The notes under the pieces are model-generated. The model was not told the DNA's origin and searched no databases. It was given only the letters and a program-made list of their open reading frames with translations. From Polaribacter vadi (GTDB taxonomy: Bacteria > Bacteroidota > Bacteroidia > Flavobacteriales > Flavobacteriaceae), in the NCBI RefSeq assembly GCF_001761365.1, contig NZ_CP017477.1, positions 642,501 to 706,500 on the forward strand: DNA of 64,000 nt, written 5' to 3'. Below, one piece after another: positions 17,401 to 26,940 of this stretch. The position numbers and the translations under genes are program-made. The stretch's first letter is position 1, and every line of letters begins with the position of its first letter.

Positions 17401-17745
17401 AAATAATAACGCGTTATTGCAAGTCGTTTTTTAGCTGTGGCAATCTGTTAGTGCATCTTTCTGCACTTCCTTTTTTGCGTACCTTTTTTTCACCACATAG
17501 GGACATAGAACACATAGAATTGCACATAGCTTTTTTTAAAACACGTCATTGCGAGGCTTTTTCAGCCGTGGCAATCTGTTAGTTCATCTTTCTATACTTT
17601 ATGTGTTTAACAGTATGTTCTTACTGTTATTTGCTTACTCATACGTGGGTTTGCCGCGTCGTACCTCCTCGCAACAGGCTTATACCTCCTCGTAATGACT
17701 CATGCTAACAAAAACTATCTAAATACCCATCATTCCAATTCTATT
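17401..17745. repeat. family B repeats flanking a GIY-YIG gene (right of 17401)
   Basis: A degraded family B start at about 17407 is followed by a clear one at about 17545 (GTCATTGCGAGGC ... AGCCGTGGCAATCTG). The copy closes near 17698 with GCCGCGTCGTACCTCCTCGC and a second, slightly mutated end CCTCCTCGTAATGAC. No gene is seen. Confidence 0.75.
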
Positions 17746-18033
17746 TTAAAATTCAGGAATTAAGTTCTCCCAATTTGGATTGACACCTTCTATCAAGGCT
17801 ATTTTTTTTGCTCTTTTACCTGCTTTTAATTCTTTTTCTTTGGCAATGGCATCTCCAATCATTTGAAAAGCTTTATAGTATACTAACTTGTCTAGATTGT
17901 ATTTTGCAGTAAACGATTTTTCATTGGCTTTACTACGATGCTGTTTTAATCTTTGTGCTAGATTCGATGTGACTCCAACATATAAGGTCGTATTGTTTTT
18001 ATTGGTTAAGATGTATACATAGCCTGGTTTCAT
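17746..18033 (-). CDS. small GIY-YIG endonuclease-like protein (UPF0213/YhbQ type)
   Basis: The 95-residue protein is a single GIY-YIG domain: Y6-V-Y8 in GYVYILTN, Y18-V-G20 in TTLYVGVTS, R28 in LAQRLKQHR, and a late E66-K-E68 region near AIAKEKELKAGKR. Stand-alone proteins of this size are common and often multicopy in Bacteroidota; their substrate is largely unknown, though some nick DNA. Both sides are occupied by family B repeats (17401-17745 and 18073-18515), while no other gene is within 500 bp. That makes a link between nuclease and repeat worth testing. No partner gene is present. Confidence 0.85.
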   Translation of the reverse strand: MKPGYVYILTNKNNTTLYVGVTSNLAQRLKQHRSKANEKSFTAKYNLDKLVYYKAFQMIGDAIAKEKELKAGKRAKKIALIEGVNPNWENLIPEF

Positions 18034-18072
18034 TAATTTTTTTTGTACAAGATAGTAATACTATTTAAATCT

Positions 18073-18208
18073 CGTCATTGCGAGGCTTTTTCAGCCGTGG
18101 CAATCTGTTAGTTGTAAAGTTCCAAGCTTTGTGTATAAAGCAGTGCGTTCTTACTGTACTGTGCTAACTCATACGTGGGTTTGCCGCGTCGTACCTCCTC
18201 GCAATGAC
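18073..18208. repeat. family B repeat, complete copy
   Basis: 136 bp from CGTCATTGCGAGGC to CCTCCTCGCAATGAC. Near the left end ATTGCGAGGCT pairs with AGCCGTGGCAAT, giving an internal hairpin in addition to the inverted outer ends. Confidence 0.85.
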
Positions 18209-18390
18209 TTGTATTTATTAAACTATCTAAACACTCATCATTCCAAACCTATTTAAACATCGTCATTAAGTAGCATTTTCAGCTATGACAATCTGTTAGT
18301 TTATCTTTCTACACCTCTTTTTGCGCTACTTATTTTCACCACATAAGTACATAGAGCACATAGAGTTGTACATAGCGTTTTTTTACAACG

Positions 18391-18515
18391 CGTCATTGCG
18401 AGGCTTTTTCAGCCGTGGCAATCTGTTGGTTGTGAAGTTCAAAGCAGCAGCATGTTCTTACTTTTGTTTGAATACTCATACGTGGGTTTGCCGCGTCGTA
18501 CCTCCTCGCAATGAC
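18391..18515. repeat. family B repeat, complete copy
   Basis: 125 bp with the same ends and internal hairpin as the copy at 18073-18208. More degraded fragments lie on either side (about 18260-18300 and 18570-18660). No gene is seen between 18034 and 18748. Confidence 0.85.
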
Positions 18516-18748
18516 TTGTATTCATTAAAATATCTAAATACTCATCATTCTATGACTATTCCACAACAAATCCATTTCGAGGCATTTTTCAGCCATAGCA
18601 ATCTATCAGTCTCAAAGCGTCACTGCAAGGCGTTTTCAATCGTGGCAATCTGTTGGTTAATATATCCTATACTTCTTTCTGGGCAATACCAATCTCATTA
18701 TTTTTATAATATACTTAATTATTTTAAAATAGGCACTCAATGACCACA

Positions 18749-19063
18749 TTAGCACCTAGGATTTATAGGAAGTAAAAGATTTTATTCGTCCTTAAACTTC
18801 TTGGTGCTTGTAACATTATAAGTAATTCCAAAATAAATACCTCTTCTTATTCTATCGAATGTTGGTATTTCGGTAACTGATGAATTTACATATAAACCTA
18901 AATTAATTAGCACCTAGGATTTATAGGAAGTAAAAGATTTTATTCGTCCTTAAACTTCTTGGTGCTTGTAACATTATAAGTAATTCCAAAATAAATACCT
19001 CTTCTTATTCTATCGAATGTTGGTATTTCGGTAACTGATGAATTTACATATAAACCTAAATTA
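18749..19063. repeat. 157-bp tandem duplication spanning a gene's 3' end
   Basis: Positions 18749-18905 and 18907-19063 are direct copies at an offset of 158 bp, identical as far as I can read. The right copy contains the last 41 codons and the stop of the minus-strand gene 18940-20343; the left copy is the same C-terminal coding segment without a start. The absence of visible decay suggests a recent event. Confidence 0.9.
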
Positions 19064-20343
19064 TCTTCTTTCACTGCGTTTGATAGTTCCTTTATTTTAG
19101 TAAAACTCGTACCAATGTTAAAGCCTATCTGATTTTGTCTACCAAAAATAGCACTAACTCCTATTAAATATCTTGTTTTACCGTCAAAAGGTGATATAGA
19201 TGCACCTAGATTAAAACCAGCTTTAAACGAACTTGTATAACGCCAAGAAATGTGTCCTAAAGCACCAATAGAAATATCCCCTTTTTTAGGATTCTCTTTA
19301 AGAACATTATTAATTAATGTATCTCTTTTTTCTAAATAATAACCTTGATCGACTTTATTAGAATGAAAAAAACCAGAAGAAAAATCGAATGTAACATTCT
19401 GTTTTGTATAAAAATTAATCTTTTGTGTTTTTATAGTATCATTTGTTCTTTTATTTATTAGAACTACTTCAGCTTGTAATCCTGCGTTTTTTGCTTTAAA
19501 AGATTCAAGTGTTATTATACTTTTTGCTGTCTTAGAAACATAGAGAAACTTAATATCTTTTATATACTCAGTTACAGAAAGCTTTGTTTCAATTTCTTTA
19601 AGATATGCATAAAGCATCGTTATTTTAATAGATGGTGTGTCTATTTTTTCTAAACGTAATTTAAATAAAACTTCTGTTGCTTTTATAAAATATACTGCTC
19701 TAGAAACTTCTATTATCAAATCATTTTTATTACTTACTCTGAAATTTTGTAATATATCCTGTTCTACAATTAGTGCTTTTGCAGTATCAGGATTAACCAA
19801 TGTTCTTGTGTATAAATTATTAATTTTGTTTGTTAATGTATCTAATAAAGCAGATTTTTCTTTTGCAAGACTATATAAATTCTCTAAAATATCAGTTTGA
19901 ACATGCTCTTGTAACTTTTTAAATTCTAATTCACTTAACTTATTTTCTATACCTTTGTTTTCTTTAATAGAATCTTTTTTATTGATATACAAAATAGCTT
20001 CTTCGTCTAATAATTCTAATGCTTCTATTTCTGAAATTGCTTCCATAAACATACTTTTATTATCCTTATCAAAACTTATTTGGTCAGAACTACTTATGTT
20101 TAAAATTGGTTTTAGTACTTCTGGTATATCAGAAGCAATATCAAAATATCTTAATTTAACTGTTGCTTTTACAATGGCTGAATTCACATTATCTAATACA
20201 ATGTTATATTCTCTTTTACTAACTATTTCCGTTCTATCAGCTGAAATATCATTTTTATCTGAATCATAAGTTAAAAGAATGTCATGTTGGGCTTGTATTG
20301 TAAAAACAAATAAGAAAAATAATAAAGTAGCAAGTTTTTTCAT
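18940..20343 (-). CDS. exported envelope protein of unknown function
   Basis: The 467-residue product starts with a clear signal peptide (MKKLATLLFFLFVFTIQAQ, cleavage after QAQ). The middle (about 60-290) is mostly charged helix with many Lys/Glu/Asp and could be a coiled or periplasmic domain. The last 120 residues look like a small beta-barrel (GDISIGALGHISWRYTS, AGFNLGASISPF, YLIGVSAIFGRQNQIGFNIG, GIYFGITYNVTSTKKF). I recognise no catalytic motif. The gene stands alone, with a repeat array upstream. Its final 41 codons are duplicated directly downstream, but the reading frame ends at the first stop and appears intact. Confidence 0.7.
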   Translation of the reverse strand: MKKLATLLFFLFVFTIQAQHDILLTYDSDKNDISADRTEIVSKREYNIVLDNVNSAIVKATVKLRYFDIASDIPEVLKPILNISSSDQISFDKDNKSMFMEAISEIEALELLDEEAILYINKKDSIKENKGIENKLSELEFKKLQEHVQTDILENLYSLAKEKSALLDTLTNKINNLYTRTLVNPDTAKALIVEQDILQNFRVSNKNDLIIEVSRAVYFIKATEVLFKLRLEKIDTPSIKITMLYAYLKEIETKLSVTEYIKDIKFLYVSKTAKSIITLESFKAKNAGLQAEVVLINKRTNDTIKTQKINFYTKQNVTFDFSSGFFHSNKVDQGYYLEKRDTLINNVLKENPKKGDISIGALGHISWRYTSSFKAGFNLGASISPFDGKTRYLIGVSAIFGRQNQIGFNIGTSFTKIKELSNAVKEDNLGLYVNSSVTEIPTFDRIRRGIYFGITYNVTSTKKFKDE

Positions 20344-20700
20344 AATGAGTTGTTTTAATTGTTGTTTGGTTTAGACCTTAAAATTAAAACAAATAACAAC
20401 CCAACACCCTACCTATAAATAGGTATTTCATATATAATCAACACTTTATAGTGTTTCCAAACACAAGAAATCCATGGATATGGCTAAGGAGAGAGGATGA
20501 AAACCAATACCAACAACTAATTTTGTCGAAAGGCAAACTCACTAAAGGAAAGTTAATTTGTAAATTTGTTAAGTTTACGTTGTAATTTAATCATATATCA
20601 ATATAACCTCAGAATATCACATGAAGCTTGTATAAAAGCAAACTTGTTAAAAGAAGATTAACTTGAAAGTTTGATGAAAGGCTTGTTGTAATTTAAACCT
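20344..20700. other. intergenic, no gene seen
   Basis: Upstream region of the envelope protein gene. It contains two related phrases (AAAGGCAAACTCACTAAAGG near 20529 and AAGCAAACTTGTTAAAAGAAG near 20636). No promoter motif stands out. Confidence 0.5.
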
Positions 20701-22578
20701 CGTCATTGCGAGGCTTTTTTAGCCGTGGCAATCTGTTGGTTAAAGCGTTCTGCTTTCTGTGTGCTTGCTCTTTATTCTTTATTCTTTTCTTTTTTCCCTT
20801 GATGAAAAAAGAAACAAAAAAATCTAGACTTATTTTAATTTTCTTGAATTCTACAAGCTATTACACTATCGTGTCCAGACCGTTCCACTACGTTTCACTC
20901 TTTGGACACTTGCCGTTTCAAATCTTTTGAATTGCTACGAAAATTAAAAGTATGTCGGGTTGAGATTGTAACTTGGTTTTTTGATTCTTAAAATCATTAA
21001 AGTTGATCTTTATTATGAGGTATGAAGTAAACTGTTAATTACTAATCTCTTTGTTTTTTGTTCTTTGTTCTTTGTTCTTTGTTCTTGTGTCCATACTGTT
21101 GTGTGCTCATTCTTGTGTTCTTACTCTTGTGTGGGTTTGCCACGTCGTACCTCCTCGCAATGACTTGTACTCTGAATACTCGTCATTGCGAGGCTTTTTC
21201 AGCCGTGGCAATCTGTTGGTTAAAGCGTTCTGCTTTCTGTGTGCTTGCTCTTTGTTCTTTGTTCTTTTCTTTTTTCCATTGATGAAAAAAGAAACAAAAA
21301 AATCTAGACTTATTTTAATTTTCTTGAATTCTACAAGCTATTCCACTATCGTGTCCAGACCGTTCCACTACGTTTCACTCTTTGGACACTTGCCGTTTCA
21401 TACCTTTTGAATTACTACAAAAATTAAAAATATGTCGGGTGGAGATTGTAACTTGGTTTTTTGCTTCTAAAAATTATTACAGTTGATCTTTATTATGAGG
21501 TATGAAGTAAACTGTTAATTACTAATCTCTTTACTCTTTACTCTTGTGTTCTTTGTTCTTTGTTCTTTGTTCTTTGCTCTTTACTGGGTGTGCTCATTCT
21601 TGTGTTCTTACTCTTGTGTTCTTACTCTTGTGTGAGTTTGCCGCGTCGTACCTCCTCGCAATGACTTGTACTAACTAAACTATCTGAATACTCGTCATTG
21701 CGAGGCTTTTTCAGCCGTGGCAATCTGTTGGTTAAAACGTTCTGCTTTCTGTGTGCTTGTTCTTTGTTCTTTACTTTATTCTTTTCTTTTTTCCATTGAT
21801 GAAAAAAGAAACAAAAAAATCTAGACTTATTTTAATTTTCTTGAATTCTACAAGCTATTCCACTATCGTGTCCAGACCGTTACACTACGTTTCACTCTTT
21901 GGACACTTAGCCGTTTCATATCTTTTGAATTGCTACGAAAATGAAAAGTATGTCGGGTTGAGATTGTAACTTGGTTTTTTGCTTCTTAAAATTATTACAG
22001 TTGATCTTTATTATGAGGTATGAAGTAAACTGTTAATTACTAATCTCTTTGTTCTTTGTTCTTTACTCTTTACTGGGTGTTATTACTCTTGTGTTCATAC
22101 TCATACGTGGGTTTGCCGCGTCGTAGCTCCTCGCAATGACTTGTACTAACTAAACTATCTAAATACTCGTCATTGCGAGGCTTTTTTAGCCGTGGCAATC
22201 TGTTGGCTGTTACCCTCTACTCTTTGTGTGTTTACAGTTGTGTGCTTACTGTTGTGTGCTTACTGTTGTGTGCTTACTCTTGCGTTCTTACTCTTGCGTG
22301 AGTTTGCCGCGTCGTACCTCCTCGCAATGACTTGTACTTACAAAAATATCTGAATACTCGTCATTGCGAGGCTTTTTTTAGCCGTGGCAATCTGTTGGTT
22401 AAAACGTTCTGCTTTTTTTGTGCTTGTTCTTTACTCTTTACTGGATGTGTTTACTCTTGTGTTCTTACTCTTGTGTTCTTACTCTTGTGTTCTTACTCTT
22501 GTGTTCTTACTCTTGTGTTCTTACTCTTGTGTTCTTACTCTTGCGTGGGTTTGCCGCGTCGTACCTCCTCGCAATGAC
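20701..22578. repeat. tandem array of five family B units, three with a nested family A copy
   Basis: Five head-to-tail units each run from CGTCATTGCGAGGC to CCTCGCAATGAC: 20701-21164, 21181-21665, 21693-22140, 22168-22331 and 22359-22578. The three long units contain, at the same internal position, a family A copy. That copy holds TCTAGACTTATTTTAATTTT, the inverted arms GTGTCCA and TGGACAC, and AAGTATGTCGGGTT. The two short units lack it. Units are separated by short spacers resembling TTGTACTAACTAAACTATC. No frame encodes a recognisable protein. The layout fits amplification of a composite unit and deletion or absence of the insert in the short ones. Confidence 0.88.
22451..22545. repeat. 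14-bp tandem repeat, six units plus a partial
   Basis: The unit TTACTCTTGTGTTC repeats six times exactly from 22451 to 22534 and then breaks off. It lies in the last unit of the family B array; shorter runs of the same phrase occur in the other units. Confidence 0.9.
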
Positions 22579-22826
22579 TTGTACTTACAACACAAAGCTT
22601 TTTTTACAGCATTAGCCGTTGCATATCTTTTGAATTGCTACAAAAATTAAAAGTATGTCGGGTTGGGGTTGGGTTTAATGAAGTAGTTATTCTTGTTTTT
22701 CAGAAGATTATTAAAACTTTGGGAGTTTTAAATTTTTATGATGTATTCTTTATATTTAATAAATTCTTGAACGCTATTCTAAGTTTTAGAAAGCAGCAAT
22801 TAATTATACAATAGATAGGCAAACCC

Positions 22827-23252
22827 TTATTGCGTATACACAAAAACAGCAACAACACTAAACACAATATGAGCAAGTACTAAATGAAAATAATAATGGG
22901 CATAGTTAAAATGATATGTATAACGTACCGCTTTAAACATAAAATACCATCCAATAATTCCTAAGAATCCTGAAATGAGTCCAAATAACACTGCAATATC
23001 TATGGATCTTTCAATAGCAAACCACCTCCAAGCAATTTCATACAACCCTAAAAAAACAAAGCCTATCAAAAAGTGCACAATCCATCCATACACATACAAA
23101 GGCTTATGTAAAGTTCTTTGAAACAGTTTTTTAAAGATTTGCGTTAATAGATTGGGTTCTCTAAACTCATCTTTAGTAAAAGTGTTATAAATAGCACTAA
23201 ATAAGGTCATGGCAATGACAGCAACTATTCCAGATATGATAAAGTTCATCAT
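22827..23252 (-). CDS. small integral membrane protein of unknown function
   Basis: The 141-residue protein has four predicted membrane helices: about 3-23, 55-75, 85-108 and 118-140. A polar loop (about 26-52, TKDEFREPNLLTQIFKKLF) follows the first, and YHFNYAHYYFHL near the end is His/Tyr-rich. No family is recognised. It lies downstream of the catalase on the same strand, separated by 134 bp that hold a strong palindrome and terminator, so it probably has its own promoter. A role in stress response is only suggested by position. Between 22579 and 22826 nothing else is seen except a fragment of family A. Confidence 0.65.
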   Translation of the reverse strand: MMNFIISGIVAVIAMTLFSAIYNTFTKDEFREPNLLTQIFKKLFQRTLHKPLYVYGWIVHFLIGFVFLGLYEIAWRWFAIERSIDIAVLFGLISGFLGIIGWYFMFKAVRYTYHFNYAHYYFHLVLAHIVFSVVAVFVYTQ

Positions 23253-23297
23253 GAGTTTTCCTTAATTATTGGTGGTTATTCTTCTAAAAATAAAAAA

Positions 23298-23378
23298 CTA
23301 AAGTTGTCATGCAACAACCTTGTAGATTGCGACTGGTAATGGAGCAATCTAAATGGCTGAAAACCATGACAACTTTAG
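23298..23378 (-). terminator. nested palindrome, probable catalase terminator
   Basis: The outer arms CTAAAGTTGTCATG (23298-23311) and CATGACAACTTTAG (23365-23378) are perfect 14-bp inverted repeats. Inner arms TAGATTGC (23323-23330) and GCAATCTA (23344-23351) form a second stem. On the minus strand it starts 9 bp after the catalase stop and is followed by TTTTTTATTTTT. Phrases such as CAGCCAT and GCAATCT recall family B repeats. Confidence 0.75.
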
Positions 23379-23386
23379 CATTCTTG

Positions 23387-25516
23387 TTACGCAGGTACTT
23401 TTGCAGCGACTTCCATACGATCCCAATTACGATGTTTTGCAATGGCATCGATAAAGGCTTTTGGTTTGTCATTGATAAAAATGGCCTTGTCGTCCTTATG
23501 ATTAGCGATAAAGGTTTCGTCTAGTAAATCTTCTCCTTCATGATCCACAGCAATGGCTTTACAATGTTTAAAAGCTTCATTTAAAAACTTTTTATATTTC
23601 GGTTCGTCCAGCAAGGCATCAATGGATTTTTTTCCTCCAGGTACATAAATAGCATCAAACAATACGCTTTCTGTGGTTACAATAGCAGCATCCACCTCAT
23701 GTTCCATATCCTGATCACAGGTAATAGTACCTCCATGTGGTGCAATTATTTTAATCATAGCGCCTTTATTTTCTAAGGCTTTCTGCATCTTTTCGAAATC
23801 GCTCATAGAAAAACCATCGGCTGCTAAAACCGCAATCTGTCTGGTAGCAATGCTATTAAAAATGGTATGATCTTGACTTAAAGCGTCATCTTTTTCTAAG
23901 TAATTTTTCTTTTTTGGCGGTTGATTCTTTCCATCATCATCAGCTCCTATGGCTTGGTTTACGGGTTGTTCAATCTTTTTTGGTACTTGTAATCCTAATC
24001 CCTTTGCTACTTGTTTTGCCAAATCTCCATCAATTTGATTGATTTGATACAACATGCGCTCTTTGATTGGTTTCTGTGTACATTTTCCTAATTCGAACGT
24101 ATAGGCATCAGCTACATGTTGTTTTTCCCAAGCTGCCAAACTTCTGTAAAACAAAGCAGGTTGCGAATAATGATCGTTAAAACTTTCGCTTCTACCTCTT
24201 ACTTTTCTGGCGTCAATTCGCTCTTCATACGAATGAAAAGCGCCCTCAGACATTTTTGCTAAATGAGGACAGCCTCCACTTAATGAATTTGGGAAATAAG
24301 CAGTTTGTCCTTTTGGAATCTCCATTTGCATATGGCCATCTCGTTGGTTGTTATGCGTTTCTACAATAGGACGATTGATTGGAATTTGATGAAAATTAGG
24401 ACTCCCTAATCGCGATAACTGGGTGTCTCGATACGAAAATAAACGACCTTGCAATAAAGGATCATTGGTAAAATCGATTCCAGGAACAATATGTCCAGGT
24501 AAAAATGCCACTTGTTCTGTTTCTGCAAAGAAATTTTCTGGGTTTCTATTCAACGTCATTTTCCCTATAATTTCTACAGGTACTAACTCCTCTGGAATTA
24601 ATTTGGTAGGATCTAACAAATCAAACTCAAACTTGTGTTCGTCTTTCTCTGGCACTACTTGAATCCCCAATTCCCATTCAGGATACTGTCCTGCTTCAAT
24701 CGCTTCCCATAAATCACGTCGATGAAAATCGGCATCAGCCCCATTTATTTTTACAGCCTCATCCCAAGTTACAGAATGAACCCCTAAAGTTGGTTTCCAA
24801 TGGAATTTTACAAAGTGAGATTCGTTTTTATCATTGATCAATCGAAATGTATGAATTCCAAAACCTTCCATCATTCGCAAACTACGTGGAATGGCTCTAT
24901 CGCTCATGGCCCAAATATGATTGTGAAGTGTTTCTGTGCTTCGTGAAACAAAATCGTAAAAGGTATCGTGTGCAGAAGCTGCTTGTGGAATTTCATTATT
25001 CGGTTCAGGTTTTACGGAATGAATTAAATCTGGAAACTTCATGGCATCTTGAATAAAAAAGATAGGCATGTTATTCCCCACCAAATCCCACGTACCTTCT
25101 TGGGTATAAAATTTGACAGCAAATCCACGTACATCTCTAGCTAAATCGGGTGATCCCTTTGAGCCAGCCACTGTAGAAAAACGCGCAAACACAGGGGTTT
25201 TTCTTTTGGTATCTGTAAAAATGCCTGCTTTGCTATATTTTTCGATGCTATCATACAATTCAAAGTACCCATGTGCTGCACTTCCTCTGGCATGTACAAT
25301 GCGTTCTGGAATGCGTTCATGATCGAAATGGGTTATCTTTTCTCGTAATAAAAAATCTTCTAATAACGTGGAACCTCTTTCACCAGATTTTAAAGAATTA
25401 TTAGTGTCATTAATTTTAAGACCTTGATTGGTCGTCATTACTTGATTTGTAGGATCTTTTTCAAATTGCTTTAAATCATCCGTTTTTTGAGTTGCAGTAG
25501 ATTTTTTCTTAGCCAT
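23387..25516 (-). CDS. katE: large-subunit monofunctional catalase, HPII type
   Basis: The 709-residue protein converts hydrogen peroxide to water and oxygen using haem. Catalytic H75 is in ERIVHARGSAAHG, N148 in DLVGNNMPIFF, and the haem-ligand Tyr near residue 362 in RLFSYRDTQLSRLG. The length and a C-terminal flavodoxin/DJ-1-like domain (about 570-700, IAVLAADGFSMSDFE ... DAIYVPGGKKSID) mark it as a clade 2, HPII-like enzyme, not the 480-residue small-subunit type. The N-terminus is a charged extension without signal peptide, so it is cytoplasmic. It is monocistronic, with a strong palindromic terminator after it, next to an SDR of general-stress type on the same strand. Confidence 0.95.
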   Translation of the reverse strand: MAKKKSTATQKTDDLKQFEKDPTNQVMTTNQGLKINDTNNSLKSGERGSTLLEDFLLREKITHFDHERIPERIVHARGSAAHGYFELYDSIEKYSKAGIFTDTKRKTPVFARFSTVAGSKGSPDLARDVRGFAVKFYTQEGTWDLVGNNMPIFFIQDAMKFPDLIHSVKPEPNNEIPQAASAHDTFYDFVSRSTETLHNHIWAMSDRAIPRSLRMMEGFGIHTFRLINDKNESHFVKFHWKPTLGVHSVTWDEAVKINGADADFHRRDLWEAIEAGQYPEWELGIQVVPEKDEHKFEFDLLDPTKLIPEELVPVEIIGKMTLNRNPENFFAETEQVAFLPGHIVPGIDFTNDPLLQGRLFSYRDTQLSRLGSPNFHQIPINRPIVETHNNQRDGHMQMEIPKGQTAYFPNSLSGGCPHLAKMSEGAFHSYEERIDARKVRGRSESFNDHYSQPALFYRSLAAWEKQHVADAYTFELGKCTQKPIKERMLYQINQIDGDLAKQVAKGLGLQVPKKIEQPVNQAIGADDDGKNQPPKKKNYLEKDDALSQDHTIFNSIATRQIAVLAADGFSMSDFEKMQKALENKGAMIKIIAPHGGTITCDQDMEHEVDAAIVTTESVLFDAIYVPGGKKSIDALLDEPKYKKFLNEAFKHCKAIAVDHEGEDLLDETFIANHKDDKAIFINDKPKAFIDAIAKHRNWDRMEVAAKVPA

Positions 25517-25668
25517 AATTAGTTGAGTTTATAATGTGGATACAATGTTTGAAATTAGGATAGCAAATTTCTATTTTTTATTCAGTTTTATTAACTCAAA
25601 ACATTGTTTTGCTAACTCAAATGAAATGCTCTTGTGTAAGAATGAATCCCTAACAAAACACTAAAACA

Positions 25669-26517
25669 CTAAGCACCAACAATCTCACCTCCATTAACAT
25701 GAATAAATTGTCCTGTTATATAACTTGCATCTTTAGAAGCTAAAAACACATATGCAGGTGCCACCTCACTTGGTTGGCCAGCCCTCCCTAATGGAGTGTC
25801 TTTACCAAATGCTGTAACATCATCAAAAGAAGCTGGAATTAGGGGTGTCCATATAGGACCAGGAGCAACCCCATTAACCCTTATTTTTTTGCTGGCAAGT
25901 TGCTTAGATAGCGATCTTGTAAAGCTTACGATGGCACCTTTTGTACTGGCATAATCAACAAGATGTTCACTACCTCTATATGCGGTTACAGAACTTGTAT
26001 TGATAATACAATCGTCTTCTGCTAAATGTGCTAAGGCAAGTTTAGTGAGATAAAAGTAGGCAAAAATATTAGTTTTGTAGGTGGTCGTAAAGTCGTCCAT
26101 AGTAATATCTTGAATTGAATCTTTTGGGAATTGAATCGCTGCATTATTTACTAAGATGTTTAATTTACCATATGTATCAATACATTTTTGAAGCACTTCT
26201 TCACATTGTTTAGTATCCTGCAAATCTGCTTTTAAACAGATACATTTTTTACCTTCTTGTTCCACTAATTTTTTTGTTGTTGCTGCATCGTTAGTCTCAG
26301 AAAGGTATACAATAGCAATATCTGCTCCTTCGCGCGCAAAATGAACGGCAATGCTTCTGCCAATACCACTATCTCCTCCTGTAATGAGTGCTACTTTATT
26401 TTTTAACTTATCACTGCCTTTATAGCCTTCTCTTATAATTTCTGGCTCAGGATTCATGTTGCTTTGTTTGCCTGGAAGTGTTTGGCTTTGTGCTGGAAAA
26501 TTAGTTGGTTTTGTCAT
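25669..26517 (-). CDS. SDR-family oxidoreductase (YghA/YhdF-like)
   Basis: The 282-residue protein has a 40-residue N-terminal extension and then a classical Rossmann SDR. The NAD(P) loop is TGGDSGIG (47-54), followed by NNAAIQFP, the catalytic serines in INTSSVTAY, and the active-site Y-x-x-x-K in DYASTKGAIVSF. The C-terminus ends HVNGGEIVGA. The N-terminal extension (FPAQSQTLPGKQS) is characteristic of a general-stress SDR group in Bacillus and enterobacteria. It lies upstream of the catalase on the same strand, with a 150-bp gap, supporting a stress role. Substrate is unknown. Confidence 0.85.
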   Translation of the reverse strand: MTKPTNFPAQSQTLPGKQSNMNPEPEIIREGYKGSDKLKNKVALITGGDSGIGRSIAVHFAREGADIAIVYLSETNDAATTKKLVEQEGKKCICLKADLQDTKQCEEVLQKCIDTYGKLNILVNNAAIQFPKDSIQDITMDDFTTTYKTNIFAYFYLTKLALAHLAEDDCIINTSSVTAYRGSEHLVDYASTKGAIVSFTRSLSKQLASKKIRVNGVAPGPIWTPLIPASFDDVTAFGKDTPLGRAGQPSEVAPAYVFLASKDASYITGQFIHVNGGEIVGA

Positions 26518-26792
26518 TGTAACGTGTTTGTATTAAAAAAGGTTGAGCTGCAAAACGTACCCCAAACTTTTATTCATTTTATGATTTACTATCCTCTAAA
26601 TAGGCTGCTTGTTGTAGCACTATTTCAGAATTATAAACATAAAATTAGGAGAAAAATAATTTTTAGAATAACGCTAAAAATAATTTCTTTTGCTCATTTA
26701 ATTGATTCTAAGAAGTGTACCTGCAAAGTATCTAAAAAAAAGCATAGGCTATATTAAGAAAAAGCTCATGTTAAGAAAAGATTGAGATGTAG

Positions 26793-26875
26793 GAAGTATG
26801 AAGTTTGAAGTTTGAAGTATGAAGTATGAAGTATGAAGTTTGAAGTTTGAAGTGTGAAGTTTGAAGTTTGAAGGT
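26793..26875. repeat. 7-bp tandem repeat
   Basis: About 12 units of GAAGTTT with variants GAAGTAT and GAAGTGT run from 26793 to 26875. It lies outside genes, between the SDR start and the App1-family gene end. The rest of 26518-26940 holds no supportable gene. Confidence 0.9.
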
Positions 26876-26940
26876 TAAACATAAACATGGCAACCTAAAG
26901 GCAGCTTACTTACCTAAATATTGCATATTACTGCCTTTAT

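Noticed and set aside
20701..22578. CRISPR array
   Set aside because: Units are 160-485 bp with internal structure and nearly constant contents, not short direct repeats with unique spacers; no cas gene is present. The Cas4-like half of the DUF2779 protein is not evidence for CRISPR.
20706..22650. Open frames of 65-119 codons in the repeat array
   Set aside because: They are translations of family A and B units and the 14-bp repeat; the same peptides recur in several frames.
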